Shown: positions 1-12,294 of the stretch, piece by piece
Layout: every line of letters starts with the position of its first letter
Position numbering within the stretch: the stretch's first letter is position 1
Assembly (NCBI RefSeq): GCF_024166365.1
Contig: NC_064838.1
Span: 75,532,001-75,596,000 of the forward strand
DNA from: Elephas maximus indicus
Taxonomy: Eukaryota; Chordata; Mammalia; Proboscidea; Elephantidae
DNA length: 64,000 nucleotides
Reading direction: 5' to 3'
Made by a program: the position numbers and the translations under genes
The notes under the pieces: model-generated
What the model saw: the letters and a program-made list of their open reading frames with translations, nothing else
Told to the model about the DNA's origin: nothing
The model's database searches: none

Positions 1-224
1 CCTATATCGCCTTGCTTTCCTCTCCATATGGCAGTGCTATGCCTCCTGTATTTAGTCCTTCTTTTCGATTATTGTGATCTTTTACATATCGACTTCAATG
101 ATTCCCTGTTTTGAGCATTTTTTTCATTTTAAAAATTAATCTTAATTTGTTTTTGTGATTTCCCTATTTGAGTTGATATCAGGATGTTCTGTTCTGTGAC
201 CTTGTGATGTGTTGGCATCTGATA

Positions 225-1292
225 TTATTGATTTTCTGACCAAACAATTTCCTTTAGTATTTCTTGTGGCTTTGGTTTGGTTTTTGCAAATTCTCTAAGC
301 TTGTGTTTATTGGTAAATGTTTTAATTTCACCTTCATATTTGAGGGAGAGTTTTGCTGGATATACGATCCTTGGCTGGCAGTTTTTCTCCTTCAGTGCTC
401 TGTATATGTCATCCCATTGCCTTCTTGACGGCACAGTTTCTGCTGAGTCGTCTGAACTTATTCTTATTGATTCTCCGTTTTAGGAGACCTTTCTTTATAT
501 CCCTGGCTGCTTTTCAAATTTCCTCTTTTATTTTGATTTTTGCAAGATTGATGATAATATGTCTTGGTGATTTTCTTTTGGGATCAATGTTATATGGGGT
601 TCGATGAGCATCTTGGATAGATATCCTTTCATCTTTCATGATGTCAGGGAAGTTTCCTGCCAACAGATCTTCAACTATTCTCTTTGTATTTTCTGTTACC
701 CCCTTCTGTTCTGGAACTCCAATCACATGCAAGTTATTCTTCTTGATAGAGTCGCACATGATTCTTAGGGTTTCTTCATTTTTTAAAATTCTTTTATCTG
801 ATTTTTTTCATCTATATTGGTGTCAATTTCCTTATCCTCCAGGTCCCCTGCTCTGCATTCCAATTGTTCGATTCTGCTCCTCTGACTTCCTATTGAGTTG
901 CCTTATTCTGTCATTTTACTATTAATCTTTTGGAGTTCTGAATGCTGTCTCTCTATGGATTCTTGCAGCTTATTAATTTTTCCACTATGTTCTTGAATAA
1001 TCTTTTTGATATTTTCAACTGCTTTACCAATGTGTTCCTTGGCTTTTTCTGTAGATTGCCTTATTTCATTTCTGAGCTCATCCCTGATGTCTTGAAGCAT
1101 TCTGTATATTAGTTTGTTATATTCTGCATCTGGCAATTCCAGCATTGTATTTTCATTAGGGAAAGATTTTGATTCTTTAATTTGGGGAGTTGTAGAAACA
1201 ATCATGGTCCGCTTCTTTATGTGATTTGATATCGACTGCTGTCTCTGAGCCATCTCTAAGATATTGTAATGATTTATTTTATATTTGCTCAC
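225..1292 (-). pseudogene. L1 ORF1 (RNA-binding chaperone), broken
   Basis: Remains of the L1 ORF1 protein, the trimeric nucleic-acid chaperone of the L1 particle. Three blocks in the expected order are seen on the minus strand. The N-terminal and coiled-coil part is at 903-1292, with a heptad-rich stretch around EHIGKAVENIKKIIQEHSGK. An RRM-like block is at about 514-759, containing NLHVIGVPEQKGVTENT. The C-terminal domain is at 225-434, containing RRQWDDIYRALKEKNCQPRI. The blocks sit in different frames, so the gene is frameshifted. The matching region of the second copy is 37607-38710. ORF1 of active mammalian L1 is about 340-370 codons, which fits the span. Confidence 0.85.
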
Positions 1293-2807
1293 TGAGTCTT
1301 AACTTGTTTTGTTTTCTTTCAATATACATAGATGGGCTACTAGATTGCTCTGTCTTGATTGTTGTAGCCTTTGAATCACTTATGTCCTATTACCAGCTGG
1401 TTTGGGCTGTTACCAGATATATAAGCCTGAGAGTCTATTCCCTATTCTTGAGTAGAATCTGATTTTGGGTCACCAAGTGTGTGGTGTAGACTGTCACTTA
1501 TCCACCTAGAGGAGTGGTGGTGCTAGTTGTGTGCACCAGATTCTAGTAGCAGCAGGGGGTCACACTCCGGGCGGGGCAGGGTGCTGAGAGGCTTCCCCTA
1601 ATTGCCAGTGAGGTAGGTGTGTCTCTATTCCTAAAGCACTTTGGTGGGTGGGCTCTGCTGCTGTACCCCAGGCACGCAATGCATGTACCTCTACAGATTG
1701 GTAGGTATCACCATCCTCAGACCCCTAAGGCAGGAGGCTAGGTGGTCCGAGCTTCAGTCCTCAGTTCCCCATTGTGGGTCAGTGAGGGCTCTGTTTAATA
1801 CGCAGAGATATCAGACCTGGGAAACTTGTCTTTCCAGTAATCTTCTAAAACAATTACAGTCAGATCCCTATCAGAATTGCCTTTGCGTTATAATAGCCAC
1901 CTTGTTCCGTGTAGGGATGAAAGCCCAAGACTATGGATCTCATATGCTTGGCTGGAGCTGGTTCTGTATTTTTAGTCCAATTTCGGGAAGTCTGGGAAGG
2001 ATTTTTGGTGCCTGGGTTTTTTGTAGCTGCTTCTCTCAGGCCAGGAGAATGGGTTAGGAAAAGACGGAAAAAAAAAAAAAATGCAGAGCACTTCACTCTC
2101 TGGCTCAGGAAATTCCAATGTTAATGAAGCCGCCTGGAAAGAGGAGGGGAGGGATCAGATAGATAGGAGAGAGTAGCACCCCAGAATATAGACAAAGTTA
2201 TTTATCTTGTATGGTGATGACTGTTTTATCTGAGATTCCTTAGGGGTGTGTAGCCTGTGCACATTGGCTGGGTCCAGATTGTCCCCGAGGGTCAGGCCTG
2301 TGTCCTGTGCTTGTGCTGTCTCAGAAGCCGTGGTCAGTTCCTCCGCTCCCTGTCCAAAGCCCAGGGCCAAGGTTCCCTGGCTGGGATGCCACACTCCAGG
2401 CTCCAAAACCAGTCGCTGCCTCCAGGTGACTTCTCCTCCTGTCAGCCACGTCGCTGCACTACCTGCTTGCACTGGCTGGGCTTCCCCTGAGGTCACTTCT
2501 GGGGGCTAGGGCTGCATCCTATGTTTGTCCCGTCTCAAGATGCCGTGCTCAGCTCCCCTGTGCCCAGTACAAAGGCTGGTGCTTAGGTTTTCTGACTGGG
2601 ACACTGGCTCCAGGCTCCGAAAACAGTCCTTGCTTCCCCATGGTTGCTCGTTCTCAGTCTGTCACTCAGGTCAACTCTTTAGATCTGTGTTTGATGGTCA
2701 GGGTTCGTAGATTGTCATGTATGTGATTGACTCACTTGTTTTTCTGAGTCTTTGTTGCAACGGGGATCCGAGGTAGCTTTTACCTAGTCAGCCATCTTGG
2801 CCCCACC
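1293..2807 (-). promoter_or_regulatory. L1 5' UTR (internal promoter region), copy 1
   Basis: The stretch between the ORF1 start and the L1 5' end is about 1.5 kb long and rises in GC towards the 5' end (about 2250-2650). In L1 elements the 5' UTR carries the internal promoter. Here that role is inferred from position and family only; I did not identify single binding sites. Open frames in this stretch are by-products of its GC-rich composition and not genes. Confidence 0.6.
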
Positions 2808-3577
2808 CTTGTGGTTATTTTTTAAGCAGATACCTTTCTCAAATTGAAGTACCTTTAATTCCTACTTTGCTAAACCTCAGAATCATGAACAGTTGAGAAC
2901 TTTTCAAATTCTAATACAGAGGTAATCATGTAATTTATCAGTTAGTAATAGTAACAACAAGTCTCTGTAACAAAACAGTATGAACAAGATTTCTTTCAGA
3001 TGCCAGGGTGTCAAAAAAAAAAAAAAAAAGTCAGACATTGAGCTGTTAAAAAACCTGTTTAATGGGTAAAGGCTATTTAATGTGAACTAATTCGGACTAA
3101 GAAATTTGTGAGAATAAATTAACAGGGAATATTACTGCATTAATGAACAGAACATTAATGAACAGAACAGCTCGTAAATGTAATAGATGACATAGATTCT
3201 GATATTACTTTATTTTTTTAGCAGTGACTTAAGCAAGTTGGAAATTTATTTACCTCTTACATATAGGAAGTCTGAGCCAAGTAGTATGCGGCTGCTATTT
3301 CAACTCTACAACATTAGGGTTTTAGGATTCTTCAGTCCTGCTTTTCCACTAACCTTAACACACATTCTCAAAGTCCAAGATGGCTGCCTGAATTCCCACC
3401 ACAATTCCACATTCATAGAATTAACATTTAATATACCACTTTCTTTTACATTTTTTTGGCCATAATTTGTTTACATGGTCACATGTAACTACATTGGATG
3501 CTGGGAAATGTCTTTTAGCTAGGAAGCAATTTTCTTAAAAAACAACAGCAGCAACAAAAAACAAACAAAAAAAAAAC

Positions 3578-3725
3578 AATTGCCATCTCCTGCATTTGTA
3601 CTCAAAAGTTTTCTAGACTTTTGATCTTTTTAAGGAAAGGAGACTACTGTAACTTTCTGCTGTAGAGCAGGTGGTGACACTTTATGTCAGCAGCCGAGGG
3701 CTTACCTACTGTGCCACCAGGGCTA
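3578..3725 (-). repeat. AfroSINE, unit A (orthologous site in all units)
   Basis: Minus-strand tRNA-derived SINE. The head is at the right, ending in GTGCCACCAGGGCT on the plus strand, and an A-rich run lies to the left. It occupies the same place in units B, C, D and E, so the insertion predates the array. Like B, C and D it lacks about 45 bp of the SINE body that unit E keeps. Confidence 0.8.
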
Positions 3726-4156
3726 CTTGACTGGGATCAGGACCCTAAAAGTAAACTTTTTTTTTTTAGTTAAAATAGTTTCAGGAAGTTCCTATTAATG
3801 ATATCTAAGATTTTTTTCTTCTTTACATAAAGTTTTTCAAAGTATAGTGTCAATGGCAAAAAGTTTAACAGATAATCTGAATCCTCTTTTTTAGTGATTT
3901 CTTTTCATTACTATATTCTAGACAAACATAAAATTCAATTCTCCTTAGATTACCTATAAAGACACTGAGCTGCCAGCTCCAAGATATGAGCTATCCGAGG
4001 GTGGTAATAGCATTTCCTGACCTACTCGTTAGTATTTTTCTGTGGCATTACATTACATTCAGCCTTACAATTCCAGCTACTATAAAGTATTTGTTTAAGT
4101 GCATTTTGATTCCTTTCCTCTTGAAATTTAAATTTTTAAGTTTAATGTTTTATTTT

Positions 4157-4361
4157 TCACCAGAAACCCAGCAATCTGGTCCATAATTTCCTCATGGCAT
4201 TTTTCACTTCCTTATTCCTGAAAGTATAAATCAACTAGCAAATTGGCCCCAACAGTTGCCATGTAGCAGAACAAAAATACAACAAATTCTATTTTTTGAA
4301 CACTTGGATTCAATGAAAGACCCAAAAGGATGAACTCAGTTACAAAGCTTTGGTTTTGCAT
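4157..4361 (-). pseudogene. OR4C15-like olfactory receptor remnant (internal deletion)
   Basis: Only the two ends of a family 4 olfactory receptor gene remain. The start region (ATG at 4359-4361) reads [16 protein letters not shown], the usual OR4C N-terminus with an N-linked glycosylation site. The 3' end (stop at 4157-4159) codes for [16 protein letters not shown] and the tail. Compared with the intact unit B gene, 722 bp are missing between the two parts, taking out TM1 to TM7. The junction is at about 4234. The base triplet CAA is present on both sides of the lost segment in unit B, so a microhomology-mediated deletion is likely. It cannot code for a receptor. Confidence 0.93.
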
Positions 4362-5059
4362 ATTTCAGAGGAAAAGGTGGAAGCTACCACAGTGACCATG
4401 TAGAATCTGAAATTATGAGAAAGACTTTTGTCTCAAACGAGTTTATGATATTAGAGCAGTCATCAAAGTATTGGTGCATCCATAAGCAAAATTATTTTAA
4501 GTCCTTTGTGGCTGTTAAAAATACAAAATTAGAAGTTTCTTGAGCCATCAGCCAGAACTGAGGTTAAACTCTTTAAAACAGTCAGTTTCAATATGTGGGA
4601 ATGGAAATATTCATATGTGGTAGGGATGACAAATAGTTTTTAAAGTGAGTGCCAGCTTTGACTTGTTAGCAGTAGCTACTGAGAGTGAAATGTTGAGGAA
4701 GATCCTGAAGCACATCCAAGCCCTGAGGAAAGGAGGGCTATAATGTATTAGTTATGCCTCCCATTGACATGGCATGGGAACCAGGATGACTTGCATGGGA
4801 AATGCATGTCTCTACAGGGGAGTGCATTACCTGCAAATAAAAGGACAGATAACATGCATTTTAAGAGACATTTGGGAATCATGTCTACTCCCCCAAAAGT
4901 TTCTTTAAAAGTTTGAGCAGAACGGGACCTTTAACATGAATTACTTCATTCCGTATGAAAAATAAAGACCAACGGAAAAAGTGCCTAAGAGTATGCTTAA
5001 AGAAAATAAGTAAATATTATTGTTTTTTTTTAATACTTCATTTTAAAATGAAAACTGAA

Positions 5060-5300
5060 ACTGACAAAAATGATAATACCTACTTTAAAATGTTGTGTTG
5101 ATGACTAAGTGAAATAATGCAAGGAAAGCAATTGTTCAGTGCCTAGTTTCTAGGATACAGTCCATCTAGATTTTATTACCCCTAATAACCCTAATTTGGG
5201 AGGTCAAGCTAAAAAATTAGCAAAAGGTATATCTGGGATTTTCTGGCCCCAAAGCCAAAGTCTATTCCACTGGATCAATAACAAGCAGTGAGAACGTTTC
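5060..5300 (+). repeat. MIR-type SINE fragment, unit A
   Basis: The stretch GATAATACCTACTTT followed by AAATAATGCAAGGAAAGCAA and CAGTGCCTAG resembles the central and 3' part of the MIR consensus. A further stretch on the right resembles another MIR piece. Equivalent segments lie at about 13950, 22470 and 31325 in the other units. The match is by eye and old, so the limits are rough. Confidence 0.55.
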
Positions 5301-6894
5301 TTTTCTTGGAGAACTTCACAGCAAGGATGGCCTTTCTACAGTCTCCACACACCTCTCCAGGTTAAAACCTTCCGATGCATTTGTTCATGCTGAAGTTAGA
5401 CACCTCAGGGAAAAGAAACTCCACACGATTTATAATCAGAAGGAAATGGCCCTACCATATACGTACATATCAAATACATATACAAAGGACAACAGCCATG
5501 GAAGTGAAGAATAGAAACAATATATTCAACATAAGCCAGTCTGAAGACTTTATTAATTCTTAACCAATTCTTTAAACGATGTGACCTAACATGGTCAAGT
5601 GCAACTCCTCAAGGTATATTCATTTCAAAATTATATAACATTATTGTAAAATAGTTCATACATTGCTTACCTAAGTATCTCACAAGATTATGATGAGGGC
5701 CAATTTTGAGAATGTGAAAGCGTTGCTTATGGCAAAGAACTGTTGTTGCAAACTGTGGTTATTCTTATCTCACTCAATAAACCAGCTGCTCTCCCCATAG
5801 AAAGCATTTCCACAACTCGTCCAGATAATTATTTCAACTTCTGACTTCATTTTCCATAGGTACACACAGCTTTGAAGGATGAGTGTGTCCTTGTTTGTAC
5901 CTATAATAGAAATTCATCATTAAAATCATTTGCATAATTATATTTTTGCTAAAGAGATGAATAAAATACTTGTAGGGCTTATATCAGTAAACTGATTTTG
6001 TTGAATGCCACTTAGAATTGACAAATAAAACTAATGAATATACAGTTTTACAGGTTAATGTCATCTGTGTATTTGCTTTTAAACAACCATTTTCCTTATG
6101 TTCCCAGGGACCTAAGCAATCCTAAATTGTGCCAGCACTGTTAACTACACGCCCAGCTGCAAGCTATTACCCTGAAACAAACAAACAAAAAACATAAAAC
6201 AAGCCCAAAAGGGTCATTGGGTCTGTCAACAACCATGTATTAAAATATAAATATTATCAATAGAATAAAGGCTTAACCTAACCACAGAAGGCCATAATCA
6301 CAACAGGCCAATTTATTTCTCAGGATCCATAGGGCTTCAAACACTAAGAAACTGTATCAAAGGGGTAGGACTGAGTGCTTTAACTTGTTGGATGGACTGT
6401 GGAAGTGCCTACCAAAACTAAGTAACAATTTACCCCGTGAAGCGAGTTAGAAATCTACCCAATATCACACATAGCCCACATCACAGACAGCAATTAACAT
6501 ATGAGAGACCCTGGATCCCTGAGTCAATAGACCAAACAGTTAGAAAAGATAAACAAGAAAAGTTCACCCAATCATGATCTTAGTTCTTTGTATTTACTTA
6601 TACCAAAGACAGTCTGTAAGTAATTTTCTTGTAGGCAATTATACCAATGGCTGTGAAGAACCCCTAGAATCACTATTACTCATGATGAATCAGCACCTGT
6701 CAAAATTATCCTTCTTTGGATTTTGGTTTGTTTGTAGCCTGAGTGCTTGCAGCCAATTTCCCTTTTTTGTTTTCTGTTATGTCACAATAAAAAACTCTGT
6801 TGCAGAAGGCTTTAGTGAAAGTTATCACTCTACAACAGATGTAGGATTCAACAGTGGTCAGTTTAGCCTAGGACAAAAGTAAGGGAGACAATGA

Positions 6895-7085
6895 AGTGAA
6901 ATAAGTAAGAACATCAACTCCAGACTCATACAGGCTTGGGTTCAAATCCAAGCTCTTCTATTTAGTTATGGCTCATGGAACAAGTTACTTCAAATCCTTG
7001 TTTTCCACTTCTGAAAAGTGAGCTAATAAGAATGCCTATTGATAGAATCAGATAACACAAAACACATAAATACATTCAACAGGAG
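6895..7085 (+). repeat. MIR SINE, unit A
   Basis: Plus-strand MIR. The pieces GGCTTGGGTTCAAATCCAAG, CAAGTTACTTCAAATCCTTG and AAAAGTGAGCTAATAAGAAT match the order of the MIR consensus (head box, core, tail). It is present at the same place in units B, C and D, as expected of an element far older than the duplications. Confidence 0.8.
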
Positions 7086-8229
7086 ATCAAGCCCCTAGAC
7101 CACTGACACAGAGAAGAATTGTCAACATTTTTACTTATACTTTATTCCCCCTTTACCATGAACAGGGCTGACAAATGCTTTTAATGATAAACTCTTTGAC
7201 TCTTTCTTTTATTACTTTAAAAGTGGAAATTATTTTATTTGGTCACAGTGTAGGTGTGCCAATTTTTTTTCTTTTTTTTGATGCATAGCACATTTAAATA
7301 ACCTTTGTAATCCCTTAGTAGCTGTCAAATCCACATGAGTCCACTTCTACTTCAGGCAGCTTCTTTATACAAAGAAAACCAAGTTGTCTGTACATTAATT
7401 GAAGCTAATTTATATTAATGATTAAATAATTCTGAAAATGCAAAAATGTGAATTATAGAACTCACCATATATCGTGTTTTTTTTTTAAAATTCTGGTGTT
7501 GCCAATCTCCTATTCTTTATGGGGAAAAGTCCATTCAGTGGCTGGATAAAATGCGGACGCCATTTCCAAGTCTTATTTCTACATCTAAGAGAAAGAGTAA
7601 GTCTCACAGGCACACAAGGCAGAGAATGTTCCCCACTGCTTCTCAAGTGCTGTTTCCAATTCGGTGTCATGGAACCAAACACAGAGAAGCGAAGGTCTCC
7701 TCCTTTATTTCCAAATGGAATTTGAAGAGGTTTCCCTGAGAGGACATGAACCTGTAGAACTACCTCTCAGTTGCCTCCCGGGGGTTTGAAAAATTTCAGT
7801 CAGCGTGATTATCCAAACACTTTTACGTGGTTTGAAGTACTTAAGCATTGGCAGCATTGCGACATCCCAAATTAATTGCGAAGTTTTACTTGTTTTTTTA
7901 ATCTCCTTCTTTTATAACTACCCCTGAGATTCTATGTGAAGATGTTTTCACTTCCCTTTCTGTTCAGGAATATAACAATGTGTATACTGGAATGGAAATG
8001 CCTATGTTCTTATTAAATGCAAGAGCTGAGTTCTGGAATAAGGCACAGCATCTGTACATGAGGACAGCATGTGCTATTTTTGGGCTGGGGTAGCAATGAG
8101 TGTTTATTAAGGAATAACATATTTCATATACAAATATGCAAACCTATACAGATTAATCCAATTGTTATTTTTTTCTCTACATACCAGATTTTGATATTCC
8201 ATGACTTTAAAACTAAAAGCCTGATTTCC

Positions 8230-8446
8230 GTCCCTGGGTGGTACAAATCATTAATGCACACACCTGTTAACCGAAAAGATGGATGTAAAAGTCTACCTCG
8301 AGGCACCTCAGAACAAGGTCCTGGCCATCTACTTCCAAAAAATTAGTACTTGAAAACCCTATGAAGCATAGTTCTACTCTGACACACCTGAGGTCCCCGT
8401 GAGTCAGAGTCAAATCAACAATACCTGGTTTTTTTTCGTTTGTTTG
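8230..8446 (+). repeat. AfroSINE, unit A
   Basis: Plus-strand SINE with a head GTCCCTGGGTGGTACAAAT, a body around ACTTGAAAACCCTATGAAGC and a tail TGAGTCAGAGTCAA followed by a T-rich stretch. The same element is present in unit C (25665-25883). In unit B it has been lost with its flanks, and in D it falls inside a larger deletion. The head type differs from the GCCACCAGGGCT type seen elsewhere, so it belongs to another subfamily. Confidence 0.85.
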
Positions 8447-9540
8447 TGTAATATTTTCTTCTTTTCTCATGTCATATGAAAAGAATGAATGACAGATCAG
8501 TTTGCTCTGATGAAATGTAGCATTGTGATTGAAGTTTGAGGGAAAACCTGGAGATCCCCATCAGGCCGCTTCAGAAAGGGGCCAAACCAAATAATATGTT
8601 GCTCCATTCGGTATTTGAACATTTTTTTACTCCTATGGCAATTCGTACCCCACAAAAGATGTAAAATTGAAGTGATTCATCAGAAAAGTTAAGGCCCAGA
8701 GGCACCTTCACATCAAGCACCTAAGGGAACAAAGTGCGAGGGTTGCTTTCTTTTTATTAAAATTTTAGAGGTTTGCCCTGACCAGAAGAACTGGCTGACA
8801 CGGACCACATTTCTTGTGATTCAAGGACAGAAATCCCCAGAGAACTGCCTGACATAGGGCCTGGAATCTGTGGAAAGACTGGATGACCTTGTTAGGTACC
8901 ATCAAAATGGACACTCAGGGTAAAGGAGGTCTTCCTCCACTCTCAACACCCTCAGTCAGAGCATAGACAGATGAGAGCTTGAAAAGGGCCCACACAAAGG
9001 GCCCAAGGCCAAGGATCAGCAGGGGACTATTTTTATCCCAGAGCCCAGAACTTGTGTCCCCCGAACTGAGCATGTCAATACCACTCTGGTAACCCAATGT
9101 AGTACAATCCTGTGGAAATAAATAAACAAATAAAGACCCAGCCTGCTAAAGCCATTTGGATGCCAGTCCATGTAAGTGGAACTGGGGTCCCAGCCACAGG
9201 AACAGTCATAAATTGATTGGGACTGAATAAATGCTCCTGGAGGATTCTGGTTGACTTCATGGATAGGATAGAATATGGAAGAGCAGCATGAAAAGTATAA
9301 ATAATCAGGGGTCCATAGGGTCATGTCCAAGTTGGGATGCTATACCCAGAAGGCACTATAGACTTCCCAGTCACGGGCACTGGAGAATGTTGGACATTTT
9401 ATAGCAGGCACTCCAAAGCATGGAAGCAGGGACAAGGTTCTGCATGTCTAGATCCAAGGGTATTTTTATGTAAAATATCAGTTCTTCAAATCTGTGAATA
9501 TAAAATGAGATTGTTAGCCATTTAAAGAGTTCAGGCTAAG

Positions 9541-10860
9541 GAAAAGTATTCCAGACAGAAGGAATAGCCTATGGATGTAAAGGCCCTATGGCAAGAGTAT
9601 ACCTGGTCAGAAAGTGGAACAGAAAGGGGTCACATGGACTGGAGGATCAGTGAGGGATCAGCCATGAGAGAGGAGTTCAGAGAGGTAGGAGGGTAGCAAC
9701 ATTACTGCTGCCTGATCTTTAGCAGTTGTAAGGTTTTAGCTTTTATCCTGAGCACCACTCATTTGAGCAGAGTCATAATATGATCGGACTTATGAGTTTA
9801 AAGGATAAGCGTAACTGACTTTGTGAGGATAGACCTGGGATATTGAATGCAAAGGTAAAAGCAGGAAGACTAAGTAAGAGGGACGTGCAATAATCGAGGT
9901 GAAAGAGGATGGTGGCTTGGAATTAAGTGACAGTTCTAAAAATGATCAGAGGTTTTTGAATTTGGAATATAGGTTAAAGCTAGCAGCATTTCCTGATAGA
10001 GTGGATGTGGGCAAGGAGAAAAACAAATAAACCAAATGAGGCATCAGTATAGATGGAGGATGACGTGAGTGGAGTCTGTTTCGGGTTTGGGTCAGAACAA
10101 CCAGAAATACAGCTTTGGATTTATTCAGTTTAAGAAATCTATTTGTCTTTTAGATGGAAATACCATGGAACCAGCTGGATGTCCAGATCTCAACCTCAAG
10201 GAAGAAGTCTGGGCTGGAAAAATTAATTTGGGCACCTTGGTCATATAAGACATTATGTAAAGGAAGAGGGAATAGAGCAACTGGGTTTAAAGATGTAAAA
10301 GGATTTAATAGGATGAGAAATGAACAACTGTTGTTAAATGTAATGTTGTAGAGGTCTGTGGTGACCTTGAAGAGAGGATTTTCAAATAGATTTAGTTATT
10401 GACATGTGACTGAAGGAAGTTTAAAGAGGTTGGAAGGGGAGAAATGGGGGCTGGGCATTTTAGAGATCCCATTTATTGTTCCTTCCAAGGACAGAGAATG
10501 AAGTGGGGTATTAGATACAAAGGACGTGGAGTCAAAAAAATGTTTTTACGATGAGAGAGGTAACAGATTGCTTCCTTGATAATATAACTGATCCAACAGA
10601 GGAGGAAACATGGATGAAATAAGAGTCAGAAGAGATTCTTAGGCAAGTGTCCTTGTGTAAGCAGTGAGGAGATGAGGTCCCATGTAAAAGTAAAGAGAGA
10701 CTGGTTGCCTTTGGTAAGGGTCACAGATACTTCATTTACGGCAGCAGTTAGAAGGCAGCATATGAGTGAATGGATGCTGTCAGATTGAAAGACATAGTTG
10801 TAGGAGTCTGGAAATACTCTTTTGACAATTTAAATTATTTCATTGAAATAAGAAGGAAGT
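9541..10860. repeat. Old interspersed repeat, unit A (family not assigned)
   Basis: This stretch contains GATGTAAAGGCCCTATGGCA, TTTTAGCTTTTATCCTGAGC and GCAATAATCGAGGTGAAAGA, a series I recognise from a medium-frequency repeat found across placental mammals. I cannot give its family name with certainty. Copies occur at about 18070-19390 (B), 26960-28270 (C) and, truncated, 42206-42540 (D). Units A and B are very close here, about five differences in 360 bp near the right end. No coding capacity is seen. Confidence 0.5.
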
Positions 10861-11691
10861 ATATCCTTTTTTTTTTTATATCAATGCTTCCCATTAAGTT
10901 TGACCCTTGTGGTAATTTTTTAAGCAGATACCTTTCTTCAAATTGAAGTATCCTTCAATTCCTAATTTGCTAAACCTCAGTATCATAAAAAGTTGAGAAT
11001 TTTTCAAATTCTAATACATAGGTAATGATATAATTTACCAGATAGTATTAGTATCAACAAGTCTCCATAACAAAACAGTATGAGCAAGATTTGTTTCAGA
11101 TGTCAGGGTGTCAAAAAAAAAAAAAAAAGTCAGACATTGAGCTGTTAAATAACATATTTAATGGGTAAAGGCTATTTAATGTGAACTAATTCGGGGATCC
11201 TATAGAACTATAAGAAATTTGTGAGAACAAATGAACATGGAATATTGCATCATTAATGAACAGAACAGCTCATAAATGTAATAGATGATGTAGATTCTGA
11301 TATTACTTTATTTTTTCAGCAGGGACTTAAACAAGTTGGAAATTTATTTACCTCTTACATATAGGAAGTCTGAGCCAAGTAGTATGGGGCTGCTATTACA
11401 ACTCTACAACATTAGCATTTTAGGATCCTTCAGTCTTGCTTATGCACTGACCTTAACACACATCCTCATAGTACAAGATGGGTGCCTGAATTCCCACTAC
11501 AATTCCACATTTACAGAATTACCATTTAATACACCACTTTCGGGTTTTGGGTACACTTTCATTTACTTTTTATTTGCCATAATTTTTTCTCATGATCACA
11601 CACAACTACATTTGATGCTGGGAAATCTCTTTTAGCTCGGAAGCTGTGTTTCTTAAAAAAACAACAACAGCAACAAACAACCACAAAAACC

Positions 11692-11851
11692 ATTGCCATC
11701 CCCTGAGTTGGGTCTCAGAAGGTTTCCATATTTGTGTTATTTATAAGGAAAGCAGACGCCACATCTTTCTGATGTAGAGTAGGTGGTGGTTTTGAACCAC
11801 CACACTTTATGTCAGCAGCTGAGGGCTTACCTTGTGTGCCACCAGAGCTGC
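11692..11851 (-). repeat. AfroSINE, unit B
   Basis: Counterpart of the unit A element at 3578-3725. The plus-strand right end reads GTGCCACCAGAGCTGC and there is an A-rich run to the left. Confidence 0.8.
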
Positions 11852-12294
11852 TTAACTGGGATCAGGACCCTAAAAGTGAACTTTTTTTTCAGTTAACATA
11901 ATTTCAAGAATTTCCTATTCCTGATATCTAAGGTTTTTTTTTCTACTTTCCTTAAGGGTTTTTCAAACTATGGTGTGCTTGGCAAGAAATTTAGTAGATA
12001 ATCTGATTCCTCTTTCTTAGTGATTTCTTTTCATTATTATATTCTAAACAAACATAAAATTCAACTCTCCTTACATTACCTTATAGGCAATCCTTACAGG
12101 ATACTTAGCTGCCAATTCTAAGATATGAGTGATCCGAGGGTAGTAATAGCATTTCCTAACCTACCTGTCAGTATTTTCTGCGGCATTACTTTACTTTCTG
12201 CCTTACAAGTTCCAGCCCCTATGAAGTATTTTGTTAAGCCCACTTTGAATTCTTTCCTCTTGAAATTTAACTTTGAAGCTTAATATTTTATTTT

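Larger units (their letters stand above)
1..2807 (-). mobile_element. L1 LINE, 5' half (copy 1), cut by window edge
   Basis: This is the 5' portion of an L1 retrotransposon read on the minus strand. Its sequence runs in parallel with 37441-40234 of the complete copy in unit D. The 5' end lies at about 2807, just after the motif GCCATCTTGGCCCC that also ends the second copy. It holds the 5' UTR (about 1293-2807, GC-rich at its outer end) and ORF1 (about 225-1292). ORF2 and the 3' end lie off the window, so the target duplication cannot be checked. The element abuts the first base of tandem unit A, so it marks the visible left edge of the array. I am sure of the family; the exact 5' base is uncertain by a few nucleotides. 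Confidence 0.92.
2808..10900. repeat. Tandem segmental duplication unit A
   Basis: First unit of the array, starting at the TTGTGGTTATTTTTTAAGCA motif that recurs at about 10907, 19437 and 28319. Order along the plus strand: AT-rich DNA with a poly-A run (about 3013-3029), a minus-strand AfroSINE (3578-3725), an OR remnant (4157-4361), unrecognised DNA with MIR-like sequence near 5060-5170, a MIR SINE (6895-7085), unrecognised DNA to 8229, a plus-strand AfroSINE (8230-8446), unrecognised DNA (8447-9540) and an old interspersed repeat (9541-10860). Apart from the OR remnant I see no gene. The left end is cut by an L1, so the unit may be incomplete on that side. Confidence 0.9.

Noticed and set aside
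12287-12292. AATAAA directly after the receptor stop as the poly(A) signal
   Set aside because: It is conserved in all units but lies only about 2-3 nt past the stop in AT-rich DNA. It is not reported as a separate site.
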